Assembly: GCA_964410625.1 (NCBI GenBank)
Contig: CAYPHY010000004.1
Location: 210,061 to 274,060, forward strand
Direction of reading: 5' to 3'
DNA length: 64,000 bases
Source: CAYPHY01 sp964410625
Lineage (GTDB): Bacteria; Chloroflexota; Anaerolineae; Promineifilales; Promineifilaceae
Positions 26,227-35,530 of the stretch are shown here, piece by piece. The notes beneath the pieces are model-generated. The model saw only the letters and a list, made by a program, of their open reading frames with translations, made no database searches and was not told the DNA's origin. The translations under genes and the position numbers were made by a program. The number at the start of each line of letters is the position of its first letter. The stretch's first letter is position 1.

Positions 26227-27660
26227 TCACTCCCCACTCCCCCGCGCCACCGACTCCCCAAACGCCAACAACGCCTTCACCCGGTCATCATCCGCCGCCT
26301 CCGCATAGACACGCAACACAGGTTCAGTCCCCGACGGCCGGATCAACAACCAGCTTCCATCATCCAGATAATACTTCACGCCATCGGCCGTTTGCACACT
26401 CTCAATCCCCACGCCATCAATCGCCGCCGGTGCACCGTTGACCAGCATTCGAACCATCTCCGCCTTGGCCACCGGCCGCGACAACTTCATATCCCGCCGC
26501 GCATATTGCGCCGGGCCATAGCGCTCCAGCAAATCGTTGACCAACTCATGCAACGGCACATGAGCATCAGCCATCACTTCCAGCAACAACAACCCCATCA
26601 GCACCCCATCCCCTTCCGGGATATGACCGTGGATGCTCATCCCGCCCGACTCTTCGCCGCCCATCACCACATTATCGGCGATCATCAAGTCAGCGATATG
26701 GTTAAAGCCAACCGGCGTTTCGATCACCGGCAGATCATACTGTTGGGCAATGCGGTCTATCATCCGTGTTGTGGAAACCGTGCGCACCACACGGCCGCGC
26801 CAGCCCCGCTTCTCCAACAAGTAGCGCAAAATCAAAGCGAAGATACGGTGAGGATCAACAAAGTTGCCCCGGCTATCTACCGCGCCAATGCGGTCGGCGT
26901 CACCATCCGTCGCCAATCCCACATCCCAATGTCCCGCCAGGATGGTGGAGATGAGCAAACCGAGATGTTTGGCAATCGGCTCCGGGTGGATGCCGCCAAA
27001 GCCGGGGTTCATCTCGTGGCGCACATCCAACACATGCGAGCGGCTACGATTGAGCATCTCACTGATCGCGCGACGGCCGGAGCCATACATCCCATCAGCA
27101 ACAATCCGCAGCTCCCCGCCGGAAATCACATCCAGGTTCAAAAGCGTGCCGAGATGTTCGTAATAAGCCCAGGCCGGATCAAATTTGATCACCTGTTCGC
27201 GGCGCAACGCCTCTTCCAGATCGACCAGACGCGGTTCGATTCCAGAGCGCATGTTCCGTTCTAGCAGTCGTTCCACATGCCGGTTCTGCTCTGGGCTGGC
27301 GCTACCCCCATAGGCCGCTTTCAACTTGACCCCATTGTAGCGCGGGGCGTTGTGGCTGGCGGTGATCATCACTCCCGCCGTCGCCTGACGGTGCACCACC
27401 GAATAGCTGATCGCTGGGGTAGGTGTGTCAGCGCGAGCTAACCAGGTATGGATGCCGTTTCCAGCCATCACTTGCGCCACCTCGGCCGCATACCGGTCGG
27501 AGAGAAAACGTGTATCAAAGCCAATCACGACACTCGGATTTTCCGGGTTCTCTTCGCAAATGTAGTCAGCAATGGCCTGGGCGACGACACGCAAATTGGC
27601 AAAGGTAAACGAATCGCTGATCACCGCTCGCCAGCCATCCGTCCCAAACTGGATACTCAT
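26227..27660 (-). CDS. Phosphoglucomutase/phosphomannomutase family protein
   Basis: A four-domain alpha-D-phosphohexomutase (477 aa) that interconverts hexose 1- and 6-phosphates. The start is FGTDGWRAVIS. The phosphoserine loop is MITASHNAPRYNG, the metal loop DGDADRIGAVD, the sugar-binding loop GGEESGGMSIHG, and the phosphate loop RPSGTEPVLRVYAE. All four active-site loops are intact. Specificity between glucose, mannose and glucosamine is not readable. It starts 3 nt after the glycerate kinase stop, so the two are probably co-translated. Confidence 0.94.
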   Translation of the reverse strand: MSIQFGTDGWRAVISDSFTFANLRVVAQAIADYICEENPENPSVVIGFDTRFLSDRYAAEVAQVMAGNGIHTWLARADTPTPAISYSVVHRQATAGVMITASHNAPRYNGVKLKAAYGGSASPEQNRHVERLLERNMRSGIEPRLVDLEEALRREQVIKFDPAWAYYEHLGTLLNLDVISGGELRIVADGMYGSGRRAISEMLNRSRSHVLDVRHEMNPGFGGIHPEPIAKHLGLLISTILAGHWDVGLATDGDADRIGAVDSRGNFVDPHRIFALILRYLLEKRGWRGRVVRTVSTTRMIDRIAQQYDLPVIETPVGFNHIADLMIADNVVMGGEESGGMSIHGHIPEGDGVLMGLLLLEVMADAHVPLHELVNDLLERYGPAQYARRDMKLSRPVAKAEMVRMLVNGAPAAIDGVGIESVQTADGVKYYLDDGSWLLIRPSGTEPVLRVYAEAADDDRVKALLAFGESVARGSGE

Positions 27661-27662
27661 AT

Positions 27663-29066
27663 TTAGACCTCGTAACTAAGGATGAACAGCAGATCGTTTA
27701 CATTGGTTCCCGTCGAGCCAATCACAATGTGGTGTAAATCGGAATTTCGTTTTTCCTCTCCGCTTTCCGACTCCTCTGCCCCTCCGCCCCTCTGCTCCCC
27801 AGCAAGAATCTGCTCATCCAATTGTTGAAAAAAATGGTAACTGTCATTGTTGGCTAAGAACTGTTGTGGGTCGAGTCCAAAGCGGCGGCCGAACCCAGCC
27901 GTCTCTCCGCTAACGACCGCACCAGCAGCCCCTGTTGGCCCATCTTCGCCATCCGTGCCGAAACCGGCAACAACCGCATGGGGTTGGCCGTCCAGCGCAA
28001 TAGCCGCCGCCAGCGCCAACTCCTGGTTACGGCCGCCCAGCCCATCACCATGCACCGTCACCGTTGTCTCGCCGCCCATGATGAGGCAATGGCCTGGAGC
28101 AAGGTCACAGGCCAGTGCCGCCGCCACCTTGCCCACCTCACGCGCCTCCCCTTCCAAACGACAGGTAAGCACCTGGGTTACAAACCCCAATTGCATCGCC
28201 CGCACCTGCGCCGCCACGGCCGCTTGGCGCACATCACCAACCACAAAGTTACATACCCTGTTTCCGGCCGGAGCTTTGCCATATTGCGTTTGGCGCAAAG
28301 CCTCGGCCAACCGCTGCCAGCGTTCCCGGCCAACCTGGGTAGCAATGTCATAATGGCCCAACACTTCCGCCGCATAGGGCGCAGGTGCATCCTCTTCCTC
28401 TTCAACCGTCGGCCCGCTGCCAATAAACTCCAACGGATTGCCCACCACATCACTGAGGATCAGCCCAATACAGGTGGCCGGAGCAGCCATTGCCGCCAGC
28501 CCTCCCCCTTTCACCCGGTCTAATTGGCGGCGCACGGTATTTAGCTCGTTGATCGTGCAGCCGCTGCCAAGCAGTGCGGCCAACAATGCCTGCCAATCTT
28601 CCAACGGGATCATCGGCTGGGTCATCAACGCCGATGCCCCACCAGAGATAAGGCAAAGCACCAAATCCTCAGATGTAGTATGCTTGAGCATCTCCACAAC
28701 GGCCGTCGCCCCTTCAACGCTCTGCTCATCCGACACCGGATGTCCGGCGGCAAAAAGGCGCAAACGGCCGTCATCCACCTCAGCACCCCAATCCCGTTCC
28801 GATTTTTTATAAATCACCACGCCCGTTGCCAGCTCGTCGCCCACCACATCCAGGGCTGCTTTTGCCATCGGCACCGACGCCTTACCCACGCTGACCAGAA
28901 ACACCCGTCCCTGGCCCAGATCAATACGCTCTTGCTCAGCAACGATCAGCGTTTGCCCCTCGCGGCGCAAGGCACGGCCGACACAAGCAGCGGGGTCGGC
29001 CGCTCCCAGCGCCGCTTGAATCAATGCACCAACATGTTGGTGATAATGTTGTCGTCTTGGTTTCAT
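27663..29066 (-). CDS. Glycerate 2-kinase, MOFRL family
   Basis: ATP-dependent D-glycerate kinase making 2-phosphoglycerate; class II (GckA/TtuD), 467 aa. The N-terminal DUF4147 domain has FLVSVGKASVPMAKAALD, CLISGGASALMTQPM and INTVRRQLDRVKGGGLAA (read as LNTVRRQLDRVKGGGL); the C-terminal MOFRL domain has CLIMGGETTVTVHGDGLGGR and AVVAGFGTDGEDGPTGAAGA. It converts glycerate from glyoxylate or sugar-acid breakdown. An inserted EQRGGGAEESESGEEKR stretch near the C-terminus is a low-complexity oddity; the first gene of this minus-strand run. Confidence 0.93.
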   Translation of the reverse strand: MKPRRQHYHQHVGALIQAALGAADPAACVGRALRREGQTLIVAEQERIDLGQGRVFLVSVGKASVPMAKAALDVVGDELATGVVIYKKSERDWGAEVDDGRLRLFAAGHPVSDEQSVEGATAVVEMLKHTTSEDLVLCLISGGASALMTQPMIPLEDWQALLAALLGSGCTINELNTVRRQLDRVKGGGLAAMAAPATCIGLILSDVVGNPLEFIGSGPTVEEEEDAPAPYAAEVLGHYDIATQVGRERWQRLAEALRQTQYGKAPAGNRVCNFVVGDVRQAAVAAQVRAMQLGFVTQVLTCRLEGEAREVGKVAAALACDLAPGHCLIMGGETTVTVHGDGLGGRNQELALAAAIALDGQPHAVVAGFGTDGEDGPTGAAGAVVSGETAGFGRRFGLDPQQFLANNDSYHFFQQLDEQILAGEQRGGGAEESESGEEKRNSDLHHIVIGSTGTNVNDLLFILSYEV

Positions 29067-29175
29067 TGGCTATCTTTCCTGCGGACAAAGAGTATATCAT
29101 AGCCTCTATTCGTGCGAAAACCACAGCAGATTGGGAATTAGCGGGATAGGAGCTTATTGTTTGGGAGCTTATTGT

Positions 29176-29204
29176 TTGTTGGTCGCGACGCTTCTGAGTA
29201 GAAT
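29176..29204 (+). promoter_or_regulatory. Promoter of psuG (TTGTTG-17-TAGAAT), leaderless
   Basis: -35 TTGTTG (29176-29181) and -10 TAGAAT (29199-29204) with 17-nt spacing. The ATG at 29211 begins 6 nt after the -10, so the transcript should start at or next to it; no ribosome site is present. Confidence 0.6.
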
Positions 29205-29210
29205 CTGCTC

Positions 29211-30128
29211 ATGGATTACCCACTGACCATCTCCCCCACCCTACAAGAGGCATTGGCCCACCGGCAGCCCGTTGTCGCTCTGGAAAGCACAGTGATCACC
29301 CACGGCCTCCCTTATCCGCAGAACGTGGAAACGGCGACGATGATGGAAGCGGCCGTGCGCGAGGGCGGCGCCCTGCCTGCAACCATCGGCATAATTCGCG
29401 GCGAAATCATCGTCGGGCTAACCGCCGAACACATCGAATATCTCGGCCGCCAGGCTGGAAAAGAGACCGTCCGCAAATGCAGCCGCCGCGACCTGCCATT
29501 GACCGTCGCTCGCCGGGAAGATGGCGCCACCACTGTCGCGGGGACGATGATCATCGCCCGGATGGCTGGTATTGAGTTGTTTGCCACCGGTGGGATTGGC
29601 GGCGTCCATCGCGGACACCCCTTTGATGTCAGCGCCGATTTAATCGAACTCGGCCGCACCCCCGTAACCGTCGTCTGCAGCGGCGCGAAATCCATTCTAG
29701 ACCTACCGGCCACACGTGAAGTATTGGAAACGCAAGGCGTAGCCATCATCGGCTACCAGACCGATGAACTCCCCGCCTTCTTCACCCGTCGCAGCGGGCT
29801 AACGGCCGATATTTGCCTGGAATCAGCGGCCGAAGTCGCCACGATTATCCAAGCACGGCAATCGCTACAACTGCAAAGTGGGATGTTAGTCACCGTCCCC
29901 GTTCCCGTCGAGGCAGCACTGGACGATGCGGAAATGGAAGCGCTGATCGCCCAGGCAACGGAAGAGGCGGATCAACTGGGGATTCACGGAGCGGCCGCTA
30001 CGCCCTGGTTGCTAAACCGCATTCGAGAATTGACCGGCGGCCGTAGCCTGCAAGCGAACGTCGCTCTGTTACGCAACAATGCCCTTGTCGCAGCGCAAAT
30101 TGCGACTCAATTGAGTAAGTTAAGCTGA
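29211..30128 (+). CDS. psuG: Pseudouridine-5'-phosphate glycosidase
   Basis: Reversibly splits pseudouridine 5'-phosphate into uracil and ribose 5-phosphate, a nucleoside-salvage step. The 305-aa protein has the family sequence throughout: PVVALESTVITHGLPYPQN, GIIRGEIIVGLT with the catalytic Glu, CSRRDLPLTVARREDGATTV with the active-site Lys region upstream, FATGGIGGVHRG, and VVCSGAKSILDLPATRE. The partner kinase PsuK (PfkB family) is not adjacent, although a PfkB kinase lies at 35647. Confidence 0.95.
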   Translation: MDYPLTISPTLQEALAHRQPVVALESTVITHGLPYPQNVETATMMEAAVREGGALPATIGIIRGEIIVGLTAEHIEYLGRQAGKETVRKCSRRDLPLTVARREDGATTVAGTMIIARMAGIELFATGGIGGVHRGHPFDVSADLIELGRTPVTVVCSGAKSILDLPATREVLETQGVAIIGYQTDELPAFFTRRSGLTADICLESAAEVATIIQARQSLQLQSGMLVTVPVPVEAALDDAEMEALIAQATEEADQLGIHGAAATPWLLNRIRELTGGRSLQANVALLRNNALVAAQIATQLSKLS

Positions 30129-30129
30129 C

Positions 30130-30462
30130 TCAGGCTGGGACGCTCTCTTGATGAGATTGATGCTCTAGTAAAGCTGGCACTTGAACCAGAATGTCGAGAT
30201 ACCACCACCATTCGTTTGCGGCAGGTTGTCGTCTTTGTCGTTCTTCGCTAAGGTCAACAAAACGGCTCAGTTCAGCAAAGAATTGATCGGCAGCCATTAC
30301 TAACTTGCGATCCGCTTCAGCCAACACTTTTTGCTCTCGCGGCGTCAGTTGTTGCTCAATCTTCGCTAATTCGCTGCGAGTTTTAAGCATCTGGAAATGT
30401 TCAATACCGCTAACATCAGGGTAGTCAACGTCTATCCGGTAATTCTTCAACAATTGGTTCAT
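30130..30462 (-). CDS. Hypothetical helical protein
   Basis: 110 residues, almost wholly helical, with a charged coiled-coil stretch (KIEQQLTPREQKVLAEADRK) and a WWWY cluster near the C-terminus. No signal peptide or metal motif. It is convergent with psuG, 1 nt from its stop, and its own start (30462) lacks a clear ribosome site. I do not recognise the family. Confidence 0.55.
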   Translation of the reverse strand: MNQLLKNYRIDVDYPDVSGIEHFQMLKTRSELAKIEQQLTPREQKVLAEADRKLVMAADQFFAELSRFVDLSEERQRRQPAANEWWWYLDILVQVPALLEHQSHQESVPA

Positions 30463-30648
30463 GATACAAACGCAATCATACGAGTACGCAGAGTTTTTGT
30501 TGACCAGCCTTGTAGCACGGGTTGTTTACCCGTGCGTCGGTCAGGGTCTGGTATAGAAAACCCAACCAGACCTATAGTAGCCAACGTATCAACAACTTTT
30601 CCGCACACCCGTTATACGATCCACCTTAGGACACATTAGGAGAAAACC
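30463..30648. repeat. Intergenic hairpins ahead of the propeller gene
   Basis: Two hairpins: GCACGGGT/ACCCGTGC around TGTTT (about 30515-30536) and GGTCTGG/CCAGACC around 30545-30575. They lie between a minus-strand gene and a plus-strand gene. A ribosome site (TTAGGAG) immediately precedes 30649. Confidence 0.55.
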
Positions 30649-31875
30649 ATGCGCTCGCCTGTTGTTCGTCTCTTTCTTTCTCTCTTCATATTATTGTCCA
30701 TTCTAACCGCAACGGCCGTCTCCCGCACTCCAGTCAAAGGACAAAACGGTGGCACTGTCTACATCCCTATCGCCGGTAGCGACCCTCGACTGGCTCCACT
30801 ACCAGCGGTAGCCGCCAGCTTCCCGCTAACCAACGGCCGTTGTCCCTATCAAGCCGTCTATAATTCCACCTCCGGCTATGTCTACGTTGCCAATGAAGAA
30901 AGCGACAATGTCAGCGTGATCAAAGACGGAATCTATTTGGGCGAGGTCGCGCCGGGGGTGTGGACGAAGATGCTCGGCTCCCATCCCAACAACGACACCG
31001 TTTATGCTTCCGGCATACGGACCGGTATTTCCATTCTGCATGGCACTACCCGAACGGCGCTGTTACCTGCCTTCTACGAACCTCATACGGTCGTGATCAA
31101 CACAACCAACGGCTATACCTATATCAGCGATCTGGCAGGCCACATCCTGATCATTAAGGATGAACAAATCGTCAAAGACATAGCCGTCCTCGATGATATC
31201 GGTGATTCGCTCGGCTGGTTGCTAGCCGGTGATTTCGATGCCACTACCGGCCTGACCTACTTTGCCTCCTGGGAGCATGGGCAAATCATCGTCTTAGACG
31301 GCCTGGAATTAGTGGAGCGTTTCAGCTATGGCGGGGTGGGCGCGGCCGATATGGTCATTGACCCCCACCGCCGCTGGATGTATATCGCCAATCAACGCCC
31401 CGGCGAAGAACCCGGCCTCTCCTGGGCCAATATCGCTGTACTCAATCTGGACACCAGAGCAACCTACTTACCAGCTACCTCACAACAATCACGCAACGTG
31501 GCCCTAGACCCAACTTCCGGCCTGGCCTATTTCACCAACTATCTCGACAACACCATCACCATCATGCAAGGGCCAACAGAAGTCGCCACCCATTTTGTTG
31601 GCGAAGCACCCTGGGGCGTTGAGGTCAATCCCAACACCGGCTATGTCTACGTGACCAATTCCGGGGAAAAGTCAGTCTCCATTTTGCGTGATGGACAAAT
31701 GTTGTCCACCATTGAATTGCCCAACGACGGGGATGTGCGTGAACCGTGGGGCATTGCCGTTGACACCAACGAAAACCTGGCCTACATCATTCGGAAAAAT
31801 ACCCGGCTACGCTCGAACAGCGATCAGTGGGCATATACCGAATGCCTGATCCCCTGGGCCACCGTTTTAAGATAG
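30649..31875 (+). CDS. Secreted beta-propeller protein (YVTN/NHL-like)
   Basis: A signal peptide (LFLSLFILLSILTATAVS) is followed by about seven repeats containing the YVTN-like pattern: SGYVYVANEESDNVSVIKDG, NGYTYISDL, RWMYIANQ, SGLAYFTNYLDNTITIMQG and TGYVYVTNSGEKSVSILRDG. These resemble surface-layer YncE-type propellers, which act as binding scaffolds. No catalytic residues are evident. AGGAG lies 7 nt before the ATG. Export and surface location are inferred from the signal peptide. Confidence 0.82.
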   Translation: MRSPVVRLFLSLFILLSILTATAVSRTPVKGQNGGTVYIPIAGSDPRLAPLPAVAASFPLTNGRCPYQAVYNSTSGYVYVANEESDNVSVIKDGIYLGEVAPGVWTKMLGSHPNNDTVYASGIRTGISILHGTTRTALLPAFYEPHTVVINTTNGYTYISDLAGHILIIKDEQIVKDIAVLDDIGDSLGWLLAGDFDATTGLTYFASWEHGQIIVLDGLELVERFSYGGVGAADMVIDPHRRWMYIANQRPGEEPGLSWANIAVLNLDTRATYLPATSQQSRNVALDPTSGLAYFTNYLDNTITIMQGPTEVATHFVGEAPWGVEVNPNTGYVYVTNSGEKSVSILRDGQMLSTIELPNDGDVREPWGIAVDTNENLAYIIRKNTRLRSNSDQWAYTECLIPWATVLR

Positions 31876-31893
31876 TCAGGACTTACGCACTTT

Positions 31894-31950
31894 GACACGA
31901 ATGACACGGAAATAGAAGGCAAAATTCGTCTCATTCGTGTCATTCGTGTC
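31894..31950. repeat. GACACGAATGACAC inverted repeat
   Basis: Perfect 14-bp arms at 31894-31907 and 31937-31950. An AGGACTTACGCA sequence just before it matches one end of the element at 53413-53522, so a related small mobile element may have inserted here. Confidence 0.75.
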
Positions 31951-32007
31951 GAAAAAAGTTGTTACCGGCATAGGCCTTATAGTGTGTCGCCGATTATTGC
32001 ATCAAAC

Positions 32008-32036
32008 TTGACAGTTTACAGGGCATTGGATAAAAT
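32008..32036 (+). promoter_or_regulatory. Promoter of the tRNA cluster (TTGACA-17-TAAAAT)
   Basis: Consensus -35 TTGACA (32008-32013), 17-nt spacer and -10 TAAAAT (32031-32036), 40 nt upstream of tRNA-Phe. It should drive the three-tRNA transcript. Confidence 0.75.
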
Positions 32037-32075
32037 TCGCAATGTAAGTAACAACAACTGCTTGGTCCCTCTCTC

Positions 32076-32148
32076 GCCGGGATAGCTCAGTTGGTAGAGC
32101 ACTGCACTGAAAATGCAGGTGTCCCCAGTTCGAGTCTGGGTCCTGGCA
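32076..32148 (+). tRNA. tRNA-Phe (GAA)
   Basis: Cloverleaf with 7-bp acceptor stem GCCGGGA/TCCTGGC (one G-U), anticodon stem CTGCA/TGCAG, loop CTGAAAA giving anticodon GAA, and TTCGAGT in the T loop. CCA is not encoded. Confidence 0.97.
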
Positions 32149-32166
32149 CTCAATAGACAGCAATTG

Positions 32167-32238
<72 letters not shown>

Positions 32239-32285
32239 CTAACAAGAACGGCAGGCTTTATCCAAAGCCTGCCGTCTTAACTTAC

Positions 32286-32356
32286 GGCGACGTGGCCGAG
32301 TGGTTAGGCAGGGGTCTGCAAAACCCCGTACACCGGTTCAAATCCGGTCGTCGCCT
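32286..32356 (+). tRNA. tRNA-Cys (GCA)
   Basis: Acceptor GGCGACG/CGTCGCC, anticodon stem GGGGT/ACCCC, loop CTGCAAA with anticodon GCA, discriminator U as required for cysteinyl-tRNA synthetase. CCA is not encoded. Confidence 0.97.
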
Positions 32357-32482
32357 CTTTGGCGGCTTCACAAGCTCTTGCCTCGGCAAGGGCTTTCTTT
32401 TTTCTTTTTGGTCTGCAAATCTTGCACGAATTGGATAAAGCCATTGCCCTGTTTGCAGATCCTTTCATGGAGAGACCCAACA

Positions 32483-34213
32483 ATGACCCAACTAGATATA
32501 CCGGTTGCAGTTGATGGCGTTGATGCCAGCCAATGGCAAAGCTTCGCGCCTTATTTCCAGGCATTGCAAGAACGGCCGCTAGATGCCAGCAACGCCCGTC
32601 AATGGCTCCAGGATTGGTCGAAATTGACCGCCCTCGTCCGCGAGGCAGCAACGCTGGTCTATATCAACAAGACATTGGACACCACCGACGAACAACGCGA
32701 AAAAGCGTTCTTAGCCTATGTTGAACAGGTGGAACCGAAACTACGCACGGCCGAACAAGCCCTAAAGGAGCGAATGTTGTTGCTGGTTGATGACGGCGTT
32801 GATCTCGGTGATGACATGGCCCTGATTGTCCGCCAAATGCGTGCCGAAGCCGATCTGTTCCGCGAAGCCAACATCCCTTTGCTGACGGAACTGACCAAAC
32901 TTGCCAACGAATATGACAATGTAACCGGGGCATTGCAGGCGGAGTGGAACGGTGAATCACTCAATCTAAACCAGTTGGCGGCCTTGTTGCAGGAAAAGGA
33001 CCGCGACGTACGCGAACGCGCCTGGCTGGCGATTGCCGACTTGTGGTTGGGCCAACGTGATGTGCTGAACCAGCAATATAGCAAGATGCTGGCTCTGCGG
33101 CAGCAGGTGGCGGAAAATGCCGGTTTGCCTGACTATCGCGACTATGTTTTTCGCGAATACGGCCGCTTCGACTACACCCCAGAAGATTGCTACACCTTCC
33201 ATGAAGCCATTGAAGCCGCCGTCGTCCCCGCCGCCTCACGTATCTACCAACGCCGCCAGGAACGGTTGGGTCTGGAACAGTTGCGGCCGTGGGATGTCCA
33301 GGTGGAACCGGGTGATCTCCCCCCTCTGAAGCCTTATCGCGGCCAAGATCAGTTGATCCAACACAGTCTCGACTTATTTCACAAAGTGGATGCATCGCTC
33401 GGCCGCCACTTTGCCGTTTTAGCCGACGAAGAACTGCTCGACCTGGACACGCGACCGGGCAAGGCCCTGGGCGGCTATTGCAGCGAGTTACCCCTCCGCA
33501 AACGCCCCTTCATCTTTATGAATGGCGTCGGCATCCACGACGACGTGCAGACCATGCTGCATGAGGCGGGACACGCCTTCCACTATTTCGAGGCGGCCGC
33601 GCGGCAACCCTTTGTCTGGCAAACCTACGCCCCAATGGAGTTTAGCGAAGTCGCTTCCATGTCCATGGAACTGCTCGCCGCCCCCTACCTGACGCGTGAC
33701 CAGGGTGGCTTCTATACACCGGGCGAGGCGGCGCGGGCGCGAATTGAACATCTGGAAGGCATATTGCTCTTCCTGCCCTATATGGCCGTCGTTGACGCTT
33801 TCCAGCACTGGGTATACACTCATGCCGCAGAGGCAAGGGATGCGGCCGCTTGTGATGCGGTCTGGGACCAACTATGGTCGCGATTCATGCCCGGAGTGGA
33901 TTGGACAGGGCATGAAGAGTCGCGGATGACCGGCTGGCATCGCAAACTCCATATTTTTCAGGCCCCCTTTTACTATATCGAGTATGGCATGGCTCAAATT
34001 GGCGCATTGCAAGTATGGCGCAATGCCCTGAGTAGCCAGCAAGATGCGCTCGCCGACTATCGTTCCGCCCTCTCCCTGGGCGGAACCAGATCGCTACCCG
34101 ATCTATTTGCCGCCGCCGGAGCCGAATTTCGCTTTGATACCCCAACGGTCTCAGCTTTGGTAAAATTAGTTGAAGAGACGATCCATCGCTTAGAACATGA
34201 GCGAGACAATTAG
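32483..34213 (+). CDS. M3-family metallopeptidase (oligoendopeptidase F-like)
   Basis: A 576-aa soluble zinc peptidase that degrades short peptides in the cytoplasm. The zinc motif HEAGH lies at residues 360-364, followed by the distal Glu in MEFSEVASMSMELL. PYRGQDQLIQHSLDLFHKVD and CSELPLRKRPFIFMNGVGIH are family-typical, as is the C-terminal IEYGMAQIGALQVW. The start at 32483 (MTQLDIP) has GGAGA 9 nt upstream; longer ORF starts run through the tRNA-Cys. A single gene, with no partner. Confidence 0.93.
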   Translation: MTQLDIPVAVDGVDASQWQSFAPYFQALQERPLDASNARQWLQDWSKLTALVREAATLVYINKTLDTTDEQREKAFLAYVEQVEPKLRTAEQALKERMLLLVDDGVDLGDDMALIVRQMRAEADLFREANIPLLTELTKLANEYDNVTGALQAEWNGESLNLNQLAALLQEKDRDVRERAWLAIADLWLGQRDVLNQQYSKMLALRQQVAENAGLPDYRDYVFREYGRFDYTPEDCYTFHEAIEAAVVPAASRIYQRRQERLGLEQLRPWDVQVEPGDLPPLKPYRGQDQLIQHSLDLFHKVDASLGRHFAVLADEELLDLDTRPGKALGGYCSELPLRKRPFIFMNGVGIHDDVQTMLHEAGHAFHYFEAAARQPFVWQTYAPMEFSEVASMSMELLAAPYLTRDQGGFYTPGEAARARIEHLEGILLFLPYMAVVDAFQHWVYTHAAEARDAAACDAVWDQLWSRFMPGVDWTGHEESRMTGWHRKLHIFQAPFYYIEYGMAQIGALQVWRNALSSQQDALADYRSALSLGGTRSLPDLFAAAGAEFRFDTPTVSALVKLVEETIHRLEHERDN

Positions 34214-34230
34214 CAATCGTCAATCTCCAG

Positions 34231-34260
34231 TCTCTAATCTCTGAGACCGGAGATTAGAGA
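34231..34260. repeat. AGATTAGAGA inverted repeat
   Basis: 10-bp perfect arms with a 10-nt loop, embedded in a longer CAATCTCC/GGAGATT imperfect palindrome between the M3 peptidase and the DtxR gene. Confidence 0.75.
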
Positions 34261-34286
34261 TTGGAAGAGCGAGAGACTAGCTTAAG

Positions 34287-34967
34287 ATGTTGGGTTTAGA
34301 CGGAGACAACGCGACTTTCCAGCCGAGTCCGGCAATGCGTGAATACCTGGCCGAGATTTACCGGTTACAGGAGGATTCGCCGACGGTCAGCACCACCAGC
34401 CTGGCCGAGCGGCTGGATGTTTCTGCTCCGGCGGTGCCCCGTATGCTGAAGCGGCTGAAGAGTGCGGGCTATGTGAAGCACGTACCTTACCAGGGTGTGG
34501 AGTTGTCGGAGCGCGGCCGCGAGGAAGCCCTACGCGAAATCCGCCGCCACCGCACCCTGGAAGTTTTCCTGGTCAATGTGATGGGCTTCACCTGGGATGA
34601 AGCCCATGAACATGCCGACAGTCTGAGCATGGGGCTAAACGATACGCTGGCAGAACGGATGGCGGAGATGACCGGCCATCCCACGCGCTGTCCCCACGGC
34701 GAACCCATCCCCGACCGCGAAGGGCGTCTGCCAGAAGTAAACGACATTAGTATCATCAATCTTGGTGTGGGGCATAAGGGCGAAGTCAGTCGCGTGCGTA
34801 CCCACGACCCAGAGAAGCTGCGCTACTTTGCCAGCCTCGGCCTCGTTCCCGGCCAGCCAATCGAGATCGTCGGCCGCGCCCCCTTCAATGGCCCCATGCG
34901 CCTACGCGTCGGCCGCGAAGAAGTAGTGATCGGCGTCGAATTGATGAAATCCCTTTGGGTCTCATGA
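34287..34967 (+). CDS. DtxR/MntR-family metal-dependent repressor
   Basis: A 226-residue regulator that represses metal-uptake genes when Fe(II) or Mn(II) is bound. The N-terminal winged helix is STTSLAERLDVSAPAVPRML (recognition helix), followed by the dimerisation/metal domain (RHRTLEVFLVNVMGFTWDEA, EHADSLSM with His/Glu ligands, HPTRCPHGEPIP with Cys-His). A C-terminal FeoA/SH3-like domain ends the protein (LVPGQPIEIVGRAPFNGPM). Target genes are not adjacent: the neighbours are a peptidase and a divisome-like gene. Confidence 0.9.
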   Translation: MLGLDGDNATFQPSPAMREYLAEIYRLQEDSPTVSTTSLAERLDVSAPAVPRMLKRLKSAGYVKHVPYQGVELSERGREEALREIRRHRTLEVFLVNVMGFTWDEAHEHADSLSMGLNDTLAERMAEMTGHPTRCPHGEPIPDREGRLPEVNDISIINLGVGHKGEVSRVRTHDPEKLRYFASLGLVPGQPIEIVGRAPFNGPMRLRVGREEVVIGVELMKSLWVS

Positions 34968-34974
34968 AGAGGAG

Positions 34975-35045
34975 ACTGAGAGACTAGGAGATTAAGCGAT
35001 TAAGTACTCACTCTCTAATAGTCTCTAAGTCTCTTAGTCTCCCAA
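34975..35045. repeat. GGAGACTGAGAGACT inverted repeat
   Basis: GGAGACTGAGAGACTAGGAG on the left and CTCTTAGTCTCCCAATCTCC on the right form an imperfect palindrome between convergent genes, where it could act as a bidirectional terminator. Confidence 0.65.
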
Positions 35046-35051
35046 TCTCCT

Positions 35052-35483
35052 TCATTTAGTCGGTTGAGGAGCATCCGTCAACAGCGTCCACCACGCTTGC
35101 CAGGGGTGGGCGTTGAGCGCGGGGTCTGGGGTTGGGGGTGGAAGTGGCGTTGGAGCAGGCGTCACCGCCAGCAACAGCGGCACGACTCGTTGCTCTCCTT
35201 CAAGCAGTTGCCCCCCTTCGTCGCGGGCATATTGCGCCACATAATCTTCACTGGTGACATATGCCAGCGTGACTTGTAATTCGACCTGGCGAGTGGATTC
35301 GAGCGCGATTTGCGCCTGGAGTGCTTCCCCGCCGCTGCCAACAGTGCGCCCCGCCTGTGCCTGCCGATTCAGATCGAGGGCAATGATGATCGCCGCCAGG
35401 ATGACCAACAACAAGACCACCTGTGGCACACTGAGCAACGGCCGCCGCCGCAATATTCGTAGATCGAACCACTTACCTTGCAT
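35052..35483 (-). CDS. Septum-formation-initiator-like protein (FtsB/DivIC type)
   Basis: A 143-residue bitopic membrane protein: short cytoplasmic N-terminus, membrane helix at about residues 17-37 (VPQVVLLLVILAAIIIALDL), then a coiled coil and a segment YVTSEDYVAQYARDEGGQLL followed by GEQRVVPL. This last pattern, an acidic YVxxYAR ending in GE, is typical of FtsB/DivIC (Pfam DivIC). It would belong to the divisome sub-complex FtsQLB. A Pro-rich tail (TPAPTPLPPPTPDP) is unusual. Alternative: a generic coiled-coil membrane protein. Confidence 0.65.
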   Translation of the reverse strand: MQGKWFDLRILRRRPLLSVPQVVLLLVILAAIIIALDLNRQAQAGRTVGSGGEALQAQIALESTRQVELQVTLAYVTSEDYVAQYARDEGGQLLEGEQRVVPLLLAVTPAPTPLPPPTPDPALNAHPWQAWWTLLTDAPQPTK

Positions 35484-35530
35484 GATTACTCAACATTTTA
35501 TACGACTTTACGTAATGTTGCAAAACCTCT